From Oscillospiraceae bacterium (GTDB taxonomy: Bacteria; Bacillota; Clostridia; Oscillospirales; Oscillospiraceae): DNA of 41,321 bases. The stretch is taken from assembly GCA_902795045.1 (NCBI GenBank), contig CADBJU010000018.1, positions 1-41,321 on the forward strand. Direction: 5' to 3'. The notes below the pieces were generated by a model. It had not been told where the DNA came from and searched no databases. It saw only the letters and a list, made by a program, of their open reading frames with translations. Both the position numbers and the translations under genes were made by a program. Shown here in pieces: positions 22,310 through 30,801 of the stretch (position 1 is the stretch's first letter; each line of letters starts with the position of its first letter).

Positions 22310-23410
22310 ATGAAAGTTGTATTGGATCATCTGACCAAAAGGTTTCCCAGCCGCAGCAAAAAGGGCGAGGACGTGATCGCCGTCAACGATTTCACTTTTG
22401 AAATCCCCGACGGGCAGCTCATCGGCCTGCTCGGGCCTTCCGGCTGCGGAAAGAGCACCACGCTCAACCTGATCAGCGGTCTGGAGACGCCCACGGAGGG
22501 CAGAATATACTTCGGCGAGGACGACGTGACCCATCTTCCGCCCGAAAACCGCGGTGTGGGTCTGGTGTTCCAGAACTATGCGCTGTACCCGCATATGACC
22601 GTCCTGCAGAATATTCTCTTTCCGCTCCAGAATCTGAAGGGCGAGGCCCGGCCCTCCAAGGAGGACATGCGCAGGCGCGCCGAAGAGGCGGCCCGCCTGG
22701 TGCAGATCGACATGCTGCTCGACCGCAGGCCCTCGGAGCTCTCCGGCGGGCAGCAGCAGCGCGTCGCCATCGCCCGCGCCCTGGTCAAGACGCCCCGGGT
22801 GCTGCTGCTGGATGAACCGCTGAGCAACCTCGATGCCCGTCTGCGCCTCCAGACCCGGGAGGAGATCCGCCGCATCCAGCGCGAGACCGGCGTCACCACC
22901 ATTTTCGTCACGCACGACCAGGAAGAGGCCATGAGCATTTCGGACCTCATCATCGTGATGAAGGACGGCTTCGTGCATCAGATCGGAAAGCCCCAGACGG
23001 TCTATGACGAGCCCTGCAATCTCTTTGTAGCGACGTTTCTGGGCACACCGCAGATCAACCTCTTCGAGGGAAGGGTGGAAAACGGCAGGCTGTACATCGG
23101 CCAGGACGCTGTTCTGAAGGTTGACTGCGCCGACCGGGAAAAGCTCACGGTCGGCATCCGCCCCGAGGGCTTTGTGCTGCAGGAGAACGGGCCTCTTTGC
23201 TGCGCCCTGCAGGCGGTCGAGGTCATGGGCCGCGACCACAGCGTGGTCTCCACGCATCCCGCCGCGATCAGCAAGACGATCCGTTCCATCATCCCCTCCG
23301 AGGAGTCACCGCATGTAAAATCGGGCAGTGTGCGCTTTCGCCTCAAGCCCTTCAAGACGTATCTGTTTGATGCCGGGACGGGTGAGCGCATCCCCTTTTC
23401 CGCGCTCTGA
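22310..23410 (+). CDS. sugar ABC importer ATPase (UgpC/MsmK-like)
   Basis: 366 aa. Walker A GPSGCGKST (42-50), Q-loop VFQNYALYPHMTV, signature LSGGQQQ (144-150), Walker B VLLLDEPLSNLDA and H-switch FVTHDQEEAM are intact. The C-terminal about 120 residues form the TOBE/regulatory domain of CUT1 ATPases (LTVGIRPEGFVL). It powers uptake through the two permeases downstream. The ATG at 22310 begins MKVVLDHLTKRF; upstream in-frame codons cover the promoter. First gene of a four-gene operon. Confidence 0.93.
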   Translation: MKVVLDHLTKRFPSRSKKGEDVIAVNDFTFEIPDGQLIGLLGPSGCGKSTTLNLISGLETPTEGRIYFGEDDVTHLPPENRGVGLVFQNYALYPHMTVLQNILFPLQNLKGEARPSKEDMRRRAEEAARLVQIDMLLDRRPSELSGGQQQRVAIARALVKTPRVLLLDEPLSNLDARLRLQTREEIRRIQRETGVTTIFVTHDQEEAMSISDLIIVMKDGFVHQIGKPQTVYDEPCNLFVATFLGTPQINLFEGRVENGRLYIGQDAVLKVDCADREKLTVGIRPEGFVLQENGPLCCALQAVEVMGRDHSVVSTHPAAISKTIRSIIPSEESPHVKSGSVRFRLKPFKTYLFDAGTGERIPFSAL

Positions 23411-23422
23411 CGGGAGGCAAAC

Positions 23423-24313
23423 ATGCAGAAAAAGAACTGGAAAGCCTGGCTGTACCTGCTGCCGGCTATCGCGTTTCTGAGCGTGTTCATGGTCTACCCG
23501 CTCATCGACGTTTTTGTATACTCCTTTGAAGAGGGCTACAACTCCGCCTCCCAGACCTTCTGGGGCACGGGTCTTTACAACTATTCCTATGTGCTGCATG
23601 ATCCCTATTTCCTGCAGGCGGTAAAGAACACCTTTATCCTCGTCATCATTACCGTGCCGGTTTCGACGGGACTTGCGCTGCTGATCTCGCTGGGGCTCAA
23701 TTCCATCCGGCGCCTGCGCGATTTTTTCCAGACCGTGTTCTTTCTGCCCTATGTGACCAACACGCTCGCGGTCGGCATGGTGTTCATGATCCTGTTTAAA
23801 AAGACACCCTACTCCGACGGCCTGATCAATCTGCTGATCCGGTTCTTCGGCGGGCAGTCGGTGGATTTTATCGACGGGCCCTACTGGGCCAAGATCCTGG
23901 TCATGTGCATCTACACCGTCTGGGTGGTGATGCCCTTCAAGATCCTGATCCTCACCTCGGCCCTGGCCTCCGTGCCGCAGGATTACTACAACGCAGCCCG
24001 CATCGACGGTACGCCGCCCTTCCGGATCTTCACCCGCATCACCCTGCCTATGATCGCGCCCATGGTCTTTTATCTGGTGATCACCGGCTTCATCGGCGCC
24101 TTTAAGGCCTACAGCGACGAGGTCGCCATTTTCGGCACCAACCTGAACGCCGCGGGCATGAATACCATCGTCGGCTATGTTTACGACATGCTCTACGGGG
24201 ACAGCGGCGGCTATCCCTCCTACGCCTCTGCGGCGGCGCTGATCCTCTTTGCCATCGTGCTGACCATCACGGTCATCAACCTCATGATCAGCCGCAAGAG
24301 CACACAGTTCTGA
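23423..24313 (+). CDS. sugar ABC importer permease (MalF/UgpA-like)
   Basis: 296 aa, six predicted membrane segments. The EAA loop that docks on the ATPase reads YYNAARIDGTPPFRIFTRIT followed by LPMIAP. The N-terminus WKAWLYLLPAIAFLSVFMVY-PLIDVFVYSF is typical of CUT1 permeases. It starts 12 nt after the ATPase gene with GGGAGG upstream and pairs with the permease at 24327. The substrate (oligosaccharide, glycerol phosphate or similar) cannot be read from sequence. Confidence 0.93.
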   Translation: MQKKNWKAWLYLLPAIAFLSVFMVYPLIDVFVYSFEEGYNSASQTFWGTGLYNYSYVLHDPYFLQAVKNTFILVIITVPVSTGLALLISLGLNSIRRLRDFFQTVFFLPYVTNTLAVGMVFMILFKKTPYSDGLINLLIRFFGGQSVDFIDGPYWAKILVMCIYTVWVVMPFKILILTSALASVPQDYYNAARIDGTPPFRIFTRITLPMIAPMVFYLVITGFIGAFKAYSDEVAIFGTNLNAAGMNTIVGYVYDMLYGDSGGYPSYASAAALILFAIVLTITVINLMISRKSTQF

Positions 24314-24326
24314 AGGAGGCGGCGAG

Positions 24327-25190
24327 ATGGATTACGAAAAAGAATCGCTGCGCTTAAGACGCCGCGGCAGGGTCTGCAGTGTCATCACCTATGCGCTGCT
24401 GGGCCTCTGGGCACTGATCGTCCTCTTCCCGTTTTACTGGATGCTGCTTACCTCGGTCAAAAGCTACAGCGCCTACAACGCCGAGTACGTCCCCAGCTTC
24501 TTCACGCTTTCCCCCACACTGCAAAACTATGTGGACGCCTTCACGACCGTGAACCTGGCGCGCTACTTTGCCAACACCGTCATCTTTACCCTTGCCACCA
24601 CGGCTATCATGATGGTCGTCATCATCTTTGCCGCCTATGCCTTTGCACGGCTGGACTTTCCGGGGCGGGATCTGGTTTTCGGACTGTTTCTGTCCCTGAT
24701 GATGATCCCGGCGGAGCTTGTGGTCATCACAAACTTTGTGACCATCACCAACTGGGGCATGCGCAACACCTTCTGGGGCCTGATCCTGCCGTCGGTTACG
24801 TCGGTGTTCTACATCTATCTACTTAAGGAGAATTATGAGCAGATCCCGGAGGAGCTGTACAAAGCCGCCAAGGTGGACGGCACCTCGGACCTCAAGTATC
24901 TGTTCAAGGTCATGCTGCCCATTTCTCAGCCCACCGTGGTCACCATTGTGATCCTGAAGGTCATTGAGTGCTGGAACAGCTATGTGTGGCCCCGCCTGAT
25001 CACGGATGACGAGACCCGTTTTCTGGTCTCCAACGGCATTCAGGAGATCCGTGAAAACGGCTTCGGGCGCGAGAACATCCCCGCCATGATGGCGGCCGTG
25101 GTAGTCATCTCGGTGCCGCTGATCGTCCTGTTTCTGATCTTTCGGAAGAAGATCATGGCGGGTGTCTCGAGAGGAGGGACCAAGGGATGA
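24327..25190 (+). CDS. sugar ABC importer permease (MalG/UgpE-like)
   Basis: 287 aa, six membrane segments. The EAA loop is ELYKAAKVDGTSDLKYLFKV-MLPISQP. Start ATG at 24327 with AAGGAGG upstream. Its last bases (ATGA, 25187-25190) overlap the start of the binding-protein gene, so these are co-translated. Confidence 0.93.
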   Translation: MDYEKESLRLRRRGRVCSVITYALLGLWALIVLFPFYWMLLTSVKSYSAYNAEYVPSFFTLSPTLQNYVDAFTTVNLARYFANTVIFTLATTAIMMVVIIFAAYAFARLDFPGRDLVFGLFLSLMMIPAELVVITNFVTITNWGMRNTFWGLILPSVTSVFYIYLLKENYEQIPEELYKAAKVDGTSDLKYLFKVMLPISQPTVVTIVILKVIECWNSYVWPRLITDDETRFLVSNGIQEIRENGFGRENIPAMMAAVVVISVPLIVLFLIFRKKIMAGVSRGGTKG

Positions 25191-26797
25191 AGAAACGCCT
25201 CTCTGTCGTGCTGCTGTGCCTCGTGATGCTGCTGACGCTCTGCGGCTGCCACGGTTCCAGGGCGCGTATCGCCTTTGCCGTGCCGGGAAGCTTTGATTCC
25301 TCCCGCCCGTATGAGATCAGCTTCTGGGCCAAGAACGACACCAACAAAACCCAGACCGCCATCTATCAAAAGGCCATCCGCGATTTTGAAGCCCTCTACC
25401 CCAACATCACGGTTAACCTGCGCCTGTATACGGACTACGGCAAGATCTACAACGATGTCATCACCAACATCGCCACCGATACCACGCCGAATGTCTGCGT
25501 CACCTATCCCGACCACATCGCCACCTATATGACCGGCACGGACGTGGTGGTGCCGCTGGACGATCTCTTCGCAGACCCGAACTTCGGCTTCGGCGGGAAG
25601 GAGCTGCGCTATGACGGGCCGGCGGCCGACGAGCTGATAGAGGAATTCATGGCCGAGTGCCGCATCGGCGCCATCAGCTACGCCGTACCCTACATGCGCT
25701 CGACCGAGGCCTGCTACATCAACAAAACCATGCTGGAAAAGCTGGGGTATGAGCTGCCGGATATCCTGACCTGGGACTTTGTATGGGAGGTCTCCGACCT
25801 CGCCGCCCGAAAGGACGCGGAGGGGAATTACACGGTAAACGGTCAGAAGGTCATGATCCCGTTTCTCTACAAGTCCACCGACAACATGATGATCCAGTAT
25901 CTCAGGCAGAAGGGCGCGGGCTATTCCACCCCGAGCGGAGACATCCGGGTTTTCAACGACGACACGAAGGCCTTTCTGGACACCGTTGCCGAACACGTCG
26001 GGCAGGGCTCCTTCTCCACCTTCAAGATCTCGTCCTACCCGGCAAACTTCCTCAACGCGGGTCAATGCCTCTTCGCGGTGGACTCGACAGCCGGCGCTAC
26101 CTGGATGGGCAGCGACGCCCCGCTCATCGACATCGCGCCCGACAAGCTGGTCCGCTTTGAGACCGCCGTACGACCCATTCCGCAGCTCGACCCCGAGAAT
26201 CCCGCCATGATCTCACAGGGGCCGTCGCTGTGTATCTTCAACAAAGCCGATCCCCAGACGGTTCTGGCCTCGTGGCTGTTTATCCAGTTCCTGCTGACAA
26301 ACGACGTGCAGATCGCCTATGCCGAGACCGAGGGCTATGTCCCCGTCACCTTGAAGGCACAGCACAGTGCGGAATATCAGGATTACCTGTCCCGGGCGGG
26401 CGAGGACAATGCAGAGCATTACGACGTCAAGATCGCGGCGACGAAGCTTCTGCTCGAGAACACCGCCAACACCTTCACCACGCCGGTTTTCAACGGTTCG
26501 GCCTCACTGCGGGATGCCGCCGGTCAAATGATCGAAGAGGTCACCAAATCCGTCCGCCGCAAGCAGACCGTGGACGATGCCTACATGCAGAAGCTGTTTT
26601 CCAATATCAATTCCCTCTACCGCCTGGATCAGATCAGTGCCGCCGGTGCGGGCGGCCCCGCCAGGCTCGGCCCGCTGCCGAAGACTGCCGTGGTGCTGCT
26701 CTCTTCCCTTGCTGCGGCCTGGGTGCTGATCGCACTGTTTTTCCTGACCGAAACCGTCCAGCGGCGGAAAAAGCGGAAATCGTCCGACAGCCCTTGA
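25187..26797 (+). CDS. sugar ABC solute-binding lipoprotein with C-terminal membrane anchor
   Basis: 536 aa. A lipoprotein signal (MKKRLSVVLLCLVMLLTLCG, Cys21) is followed by a family-1 type binding fold: YEISFWAKNDTNKTQTAIYQ, then FEALYPNITVNLRLYTDYGK, a central PYMRSTEACYINKTMLEKLG and a C-terminal QKLFSNINSLY. Uniquely, the last about 45 residues hold a hydrophobic segment, VVLLSSLAAAWVLIALFFL, followed by basic RRKKRK, a likely membrane anchor with cytoplasmic tail. Binding proteins normally have only the lipid anchor and about 420-450 aa. Last gene of the operon. Confidence 0.9.
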   Translation: MKKRLSVVLLCLVMLLTLCGCHGSRARIAFAVPGSFDSSRPYEISFWAKNDTNKTQTAIYQKAIRDFEALYPNITVNLRLYTDYGKIYNDVITNIATDTTPNVCVTYPDHIATYMTGTDVVVPLDDLFADPNFGFGGKELRYDGPAADELIEEFMAECRIGAISYAVPYMRSTEACYINKTMLEKLGYELPDILTWDFVWEVSDLAARKDAEGNYTVNGQKVMIPFLYKSTDNMMIQYLRQKGAGYSTPSGDIRVFNDDTKAFLDTVAEHVGQGSFSTFKISSYPANFLNAGQCLFAVDSTAGATWMGSDAPLIDIAPDKLVRFETAVRPIPQLDPENPAMISQGPSLCIFNKADPQTVLASWLFIQFLLTNDVQIAYAETEGYVPVTLKAQHSAEYQDYLSRAGEDNAEHYDVKIAATKLLLENTANTFTTPVFNGSASLRDAAGQMIEEVTKSVRRKQTVDDAYMQKLFSNINSLYRLDQISAAGAGGPARLGPLPKTAVVLLSSLAAAWVLIALFFLTETVQRRKKRKSSDSP

Positions 26798-26821
26798 TTT
26801 TCCTCGAACAGCGGTTATAAT
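26794..26821 (+). promoter_or_regulatory. promoter of the lipoprotein gene
   Basis: TTGATT (26794-26799) - 16 nt - TATAAT (26816-26821), overlapping the stop codon of the binding-protein gene. Confidence 0.6.
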
Positions 26822-26851
26822 AAACATATCACACCTTTATAAAGGAGAACC

Positions 26852-27658
26852 ATGATGAAAAAACATTTTGCCCTGATTCTTGCTCTTGCCATGTTCTTTA
26901 CGCTGACCGCCTGCGGACAGGCGGCTGCGCCCGCTGCGACGCCCGCCCCCACGGCTGCACCCGAGACACCCGCTGCCACTGAGGCGCCCGCCGCCACGGA
27001 AGCTCCTGCTGCCGAAGCCCCTGCCAAGCTCATGAGCTACGCAGACTATGCCGCCGCCGCAGTCGATACGCCTGTCAACGCCGAGGCCTATGTCCAGGCC
27101 AAGCTCACCTGGTGGGACAACAAGACCTCCATCTACGCTGCCGACAAAGACGGCGCCTATTTCCTGTACGATGTTGCCTGCCCGGAAGCGGATTATGAAA
27201 AGCTGGTCCCCGGTCAGAAGATCGCCTTCCAGGGATACAAGGGCGAATGGTCCGGCGAGGTCGAGGTCGTCGACGGCAGCTTCAGCTTTGTTGATGGCGA
27301 CAGCTTTATCGCCGAGCCTTTGGACATCACGGGCCTGCTGGGTACGGATGAGCTTGCCTCTCACATCAACCAGGCCGTCAAGGTCTCGGATGCCGTTGTT
27401 GCCGACAAGGGTGACGGAGCGGCCTTCTTCTACAACTATGACAACTCCGGCGAAGACGGCAACTGTGACCTCTATTTTGATCTGCAGATCAATGGCGCCG
27501 TGTATACCTTTGTTGTGCGCCGCTATCTGACCGTCCCGGGCAGCGAGGTCTACGAAGCCGTGAAGAACCTCAAGGTCGGCGATACCGTCGATGTCGAGGG
27601 CTTCCTGTACTGGTACGAAGGCCCCCAGCCGCATGTGACCGCGATCACGGTGAAGTGA
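26852..27658 (+). CDS. lipoprotein with Ala/Pro/Thr-rich linker and OB-like domain
   Basis: 268 aa. Signal peptide MMKKHFALILALAMFFTLTA followed by the lipobox Cys (LTAC). Residues about 22-58 are a low-complexity Ala-Pro-Thr-Glu linker that should hold the domain away from the membrane. The rest (AYVQAKLTWWDNKTSIYAAD, LVPGQKIAFQGYKGEWSGEV, VGDTVDVEGFLYWYEGPQPH) resembles the small OB-like domains of Clostridia surface lipoproteins. Ligand unknown. AAAGGAG lies upstream; an ATG at 26855 is equally good. It has its own promoter and terminator. Confidence 0.75.
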   Translation: MMKKHFALILALAMFFTLTACGQAAAPAATPAPTAAPETPAATEAPAATEAPAAEAPAKLMSYADYAAAAVDTPVNAEAYVQAKLTWWDNKTSIYAADKDGAYFLYDVACPEADYEKLVPGQKIAFQGYKGEWSGEVEVVDGSFSFVDGDSFIAEPLDITGLLGTDELASHINQAVKVSDAVVADKGDGAAFFYNYDNSGEDGNCDLYFDLQINGAVYTFVVRRYLTVPGSEVYEAVKNLKVGDTVDVEGFLYWYEGPQPHVTAITVK

Positions 27659-27681
27659 TCTTTCCCAGTCTCATACAACAC

Positions 27682-27715
27682 AAAGCAGCCCCGCTTCAGG
27701 CCGGGCTGCTTTTGC
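27682..27715 (+). terminator. rho-independent terminator after the lipoprotein gene
   Basis: AAAGCAGCCC (27682-27691) pairs with GGGCTGCTTT (27703-27712); TTTT follows directly, and a second T-run (TGTTTTTT) lies downstream. The remaining 27716-27834 holds no gene. Confidence 0.82.
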
Positions 27716-27834
27716 ATGTTTTTTCAGGATTCTATCAGACGGTTTTTTAAATAAACGGGAAGTCGAAGGGATCGGGTCGTCAGGCTTGATATCGGACGGC
27801 ATGCCTGTTTGCTCTTTTTTGCGCGGGAGGAGCG

Positions 27835-28716
27835 TCAGTTCCCGGTGAAAGAAGTCCTGATCTGCTTTAAGAAGCGCTCCGCGATCGGAGTGAAGCTCCG
27901 GTACTTGTTCCAGATCAGATACATCTTCATTTCGAGCCGCGGGTACAGCGGGCGAAATATCAGCCCGCTCTCCGGGGAAGTGTCGATCAGATTGTTCAGC
28001 GTCAGCAGGACGCCCAGCCCCTCTCTTGCAAACAGAGAGCCGTTGAAGGCGAGGCGGAAGGACCCCTCCAGCCGGAGCCTGGAGAAGCTGTCCTTCGCCC
28101 AGGGGCGGATATCGTTTTCCCAGCTCTGCTCCGAGGTGAAAAGGGGCAGCCCGGCAAGATCCTCCGCGGTGATCTGCTCCTTTCCCGCAAGCGGAGAATC
28201 CGGCGGGAAAACAGCACCGAAATAGTCCGATTCGGGAAAGAGGACATAGCGGTACTTTTTCTCATCCGGGGCTTCACAGATCACGGCGAAATCCAGCAGG
28301 CCCTTGTCCAGCTTTTCCGTGACCTGCTCCGTATCGCCGCTTGTGATATGGTAGCGCAGATCGGGATAGAGCTTTTTGAACGCATGGACCTCTCTGGCAA
28401 GCCAGCGGATCTGATAGGACTCGGCAAGGCCGAAATAAATTTCACCGCCGGTGATGTCGTCCAAGGACGAAAACTCCTGCTCGATCTTGTCCGCCATGGA
28501 GAGGAGATCTTCTGCGCGGCTGCGGAGAAGATCTCCCTCCTCCGTAAGGGCGATGCTGAAGCTGTGCCTTGTAAACAGTTTTTTTCCGAGCTCATCCTCC
28601 AGGGATTTCAGCGCCTTTGACAATGTGGGCTGTGTCACATGCAGCTGTTCGGCGGCGCGGGACATATTCTCCTCCCTGGCAACGGCGAGGAAGTAGCGAA
28701 GCGTGCGAATCTCCAT
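27835..28716 (-). CDS. LysR-family transcriptional regulator
   Basis: 293 aa. The helix-turn-helix is clear at 1-60: MEIRTLRYFLAVAREENMSR, AAEQLHVTQPTLSKALKSLE. The rest is the ligand-binding domain (GEIYFGLAESYQIRWLAREV, DLRYHITSGDTEQV). It is divergent from the operon at 28831 and starts 115 bp from it. GGAGG precedes the ATG. The two-part palindrome upstream of that operon also occurs at 9401-9427 before the aldo/keto reductases, so this protein probably controls both. LysR regulators next to reductases and hydrolases usually respond to small electrophiles or quinones (established pattern, not shown here). Confidence 0.93.
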   Translation of the reverse strand: MEIRTLRYFLAVAREENMSRAAEQLHVTQPTLSKALKSLEDELGKKLFTRHSFSIALTEEGDLLRSRAEDLLSMADKIEQEFSSLDDITGGEIYFGLAESYQIRWLAREVHAFKKLYPDLRYHITSGDTEQVTEKLDKGLLDFAVICEAPDEKKYRYVLFPESDYFGAVFPPDSPLAGKEQITAEDLAGLPLFTSEQSWENDIRPWAKDSFSRLRLEGSFRLAFNGSLFAREGLGVLLTLNNLIDTSPESGLIFRPLYPRLEMKMYLIWNKYRSFTPIAERFLKQIRTSFTGN

Positions 28717-28743
28717 GGTGTCCTCCCTTGATATGCAAAATCA

Positions 28744-28800
28744 GAATATCATGATATTCATTATAGCTATTAGCGCTCCGCTTTGCAATATGGTATTCTC
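28744..28800 (+). promoter_or_regulatory. LysR-type operator and promoter of the divergent operon
   Basis: GAATATCATGATATTC (28744-28759), a perfect 16-bp palindrome, and ATAGCTAT (28763-28770) at the same 19-nt offset as at 9401-9427. A TATTCT -10 box lies at 28794-28799 with a poor -35, as expected for activator-dependent transcription. From 28744 to 28800 the sequence aligns with 9401-9457 along its length. Confidence 0.8.
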
Positions 28801-28830
28801 TATACGTAAAAAACGTGGGAGGCAACTGAT

Positions 28831-29049
28831 ATGGTCGATTGGGCAAGCATGCGGGAGTACATGACCGACGCGGGCTGCAGTGAACCTACCATCCGGCGGG
28901 CAGAGCATTTTTACCAAAACGGCAGCGCCGAGGACTTGATGCGCTGTCTGCGTTCCTGCCGCTGTGATGCATTGGAAGAGCTCCACGAAAAGCAGAAGCA
29001 GCTGGACCGGCTGGACAAATTGATCCGCGAGGCAAAAAACAGTAAGTAA
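28831..29049 (+). CDS. small helical protein, LysR-operon member
   Basis: 72 aa: MVDWASMREYMTDAGCSEPT, IRRAEHFYQNGSAEDLMRCL, RSCRCDALEELHEKQKQLDR, then LDKLIREAKNSK. The CRC pair and the C-terminal coiled-coil-like DALEELHEKQKQLDRLDKLI are its only marked features. Proteins of this pattern accompany LysR and reductase genes in related gut bacteria; the function is unknown. GGGAGGC lies upstream. It opens the operon under the LysR operator and is 13 nt from the hydrolase gene. Confidence 0.75.
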   Translation: MVDWASMREYMTDAGCSEPTIRRAEHFYQNGSAEDLMRCLRSCRCDALEELHEKQKQLDRLDKLIREAKNSK

Positions 29050-29062
29050 AGGAGAAAGCAGC

Positions 29063-30061
29063 ATGAAACTCGAAGAACTGAAACTCACGCAGGAATGGGA
29101 CAAGACTTTCCCCAAGAGCGATAAGGTCGAGCACAGCAAGGTCACGTTCATCAACCGCTACGGCATCACCCTGGCGGCAGATCTGTATATCCCCAGGGGC
29201 GCTGCAGGAAAACTCCCCGCGATCGCCGTTTCCGGCCCCTTCGGCGCGGTCAAGGAGCAGTGCTCCGGCCTGTATGCCCAGACGATGGCGGAGCGCGGCT
29301 TTGTGACGCTGGCCTTTGACCCGTCCTTCACAGGAGAGAGCGGCGGGAATGTCCGTTACATGGCCTCCCCGGATATCAACACCGAGGATTTCATGGTCGC
29401 GGTGGATTTCCTTTCCCTGCACGAGCTGGTCGATCCCGAACGTATCGGCATCATCGGGATCTGCGGCTGGGGCGGGTTGGCGCTCAACGCCGCCGCGCTG
29501 GATACCCGCGTCAAGGCGACGGCGGCGGCGACCATGTACGACATGACCCGCGTCAACGCCAAAGGGTATTTCGACTCCGCCGACAGCGAGGAAGCGCGCT
29601 ATCAGGCAAAGTCGGCCATGTGTGCCCAGCGCCTTGCCGATCTGAAGGCGGGTGAATACAAGCTCGGCGGCGGTGTGGTCGATCCGCTGCCGGAGGACGC
29701 GCCCTTCTTCGTGAAGGACTATTACGATTACTACAAGACCCCGCGCGGCTACCATCCCCGCTCCCTCAACTCGAACGGCGGCTGGAACGTGATTGGCTGT
29801 GAGAGCTTCATCAATCAGCCCATCCTGCACTACTCCAACGAGATCCGCTCGGCCGTGCTGCTGATCCACGGCGACAAGGCCCACTCCTGCTATTTCAGCC
29901 GCGACGCCTATGCCGACATGCTGCGCGACAGCAAATACACGGACAACAAAGAGCTGATGATCATTCCCGGCGCGGTGCACACCGATCTCTACGACGGCGG
30001 CGGCAAGGGCGCCATCCCCTTCGACAAGCTGCAGAGCTTTTTCGCGGAATATCTGCGGTAA
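29063..30061 (+). CDS. alpha/beta hydrolase (dienelactone hydrolase-like)
   Basis: 332 aa, cytosolic. Nucleophile elbow GICGWGG with Cys134 where most alpha/beta hydrolases have serine; the dienelactone hydrolase group also uses cysteine. His in IPGAVHTDLYD completes the triad near the C-terminus, and AFDPSFTGESGG supports the lid region. Proteins of this type are seen in LysR/aldo-keto reductase/flavodoxin operons in Clostridia; the natural substrate is not known. AAAGGAGAA precedes the ATG. Co-transcribed with the small protein upstream and the flavodoxin downstream. Confidence 0.88.
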   Translation: MKLEELKLTQEWDKTFPKSDKVEHSKVTFINRYGITLAADLYIPRGAAGKLPAIAVSGPFGAVKEQCSGLYAQTMAERGFVTLAFDPSFTGESGGNVRYMASPDINTEDFMVAVDFLSLHELVDPERIGIIGICGWGGLALNAAALDTRVKATAAATMYDMTRVNAKGYFDSADSEEARYQAKSAMCAQRLADLKAGEYKLGGGVVDPLPEDAPFFVKDYYDYYKTPRGYHPRSLNSNGGWNVIGCESFINQPILHYSNEIRSAVLLIHGDKAHSCYFSRDAYADMLRDSKYTDNKELMIIPGAVHTDLYDGGGKGAIPFDKLQSFFAEYLR

Positions 30062-30079
30062 GCAGGCAGGAGGCAGGGC

Positions 30080-30229
30080 ATGAAGCCTATACTCTATCCG
30101 ATCCTTATAATTGCAATCGCGGCGCTGTGCATCGGCTGCGGCAGCGTGCAAAGTGCGGCAACAGCCGCGCCGGAGCTGAGCGAGCTGCCGGGAAACGGCG
30201 ACGCTGCCATTACACTCACCTTGGATTAA
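30080..30229 (+). CDS. 49-aa predicted lipoprotein, possibly truncated
   Basis: A strong ribosome-binding site (GGAGGCAGG) precedes the ATG. The product is MKPILYPILIIAIAALCIGC then a short Ser/Ala-rich stretch and ends LPGNGDAAITLTLD. Residues 1-20 form a signal peptide with a lipobox-like end (CIGC, Cys20; the -3 residue Cys is unusual). In related loci longer lipoproteins occur at this place, so this one may have lost its C-terminal domain. The flavodoxin-type gene starts 12 nt later. Confidence 0.55.
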   Translation: MKPILYPILIIAIAALCIGCGSVQSAATAAPELSELPGNGDAAITLTLD

Positions 30230-30241
30230 CAGGAGGAACAC

Positions 30242-30778
30242 ATGAAAAAAATCCTGATCGTATCGTCAAGCCCCCGCGCAAACAGCAATTCCGAAGCGCT
30301 GGCGAAGGCCTTCGCCCGGGGCGCGCTGGAGGCGGGACATGAGGCGGAATTGATCTCCCTACGCGGCAAGACAATAAACTTCTGCCGCGGCTGCTTTGTA
30401 TGTCAGGAGAAGCAGCGCTGCGTGATCCGCGACGACGCGGACGTGATCTGCCAGAAGGCGCTGGAGGCTGACGTGCTGGTCTTTGGCACGCCGATCTATT
30501 ACTATGAGATGTCCGGCCAGCTCAAGACCCTGCTTGACCGCCTCAACCCGCTCTTCCCCAGCGACTACGCCTTCCGTGACGTTTATCTGCTGACGTCCGC
30601 CGCCGAGGACGAGGAGACCGTGCCCCGGCGGGCCGTGAACGGCGTAGAGGGCTGGATCGAATGTTTTGAACGCGCAAAGCTCGCCGGGACCATTTTCATG
30701 GGCGGCGTCACCGAAGCGGGAGAAAACCCGGCCCACCCCGCGCTGGAGCGTGCATACAGAATGGGCAAAGAAGTTTAA
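30242..30778 (+). CDS. NADPH-dependent FMN reductase / flavodoxin-like protein
   Basis: 178 aa. The phosphate-binding loop SSSPRANSNSEALAKAFARG begins the flavodoxin fold, and the second half has FGTPIYYYEMSGQLKTLLDR, both typical of iron-sulfur flavoprotein and NAD(P)H:quinone-type reductases. The Cys cluster CRGCFVCQEKQRC (48-60) is the signature of the multimeric flavodoxin/iron-sulfur flavoprotein group. It would bind FMN and reduce quinones or similar with NAD(P)H. Last gene of the LysR operon. Confidence 0.9.
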   Translation: MKKILIVSSSPRANSNSEALAKAFARGALEAGHEAELISLRGKTINFCRGCFVCQEKQRCVIRDDADVICQKALEADVLVFGTPIYYYEMSGQLKTLLDRLNPLFPSDYAFRDVYLLTSAAEDEETVPRRAVNGVEGWIECFERAKLAGTIFMGGVTEAGENPAHPALERAYRMGKEV

Positions 30779-30801
30779 AGACTTCTGAAAAAGCATAAAG
30801 A

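Noticed and set aside
27781-27807. Terminator for the lysR gene (CAGGC...GCCTG)
   Set aside because: Only a 5-bp stem pairs cleanly and no T-run follows on the minus strand; resemblance to the 2944-2980 hairpin is partial.
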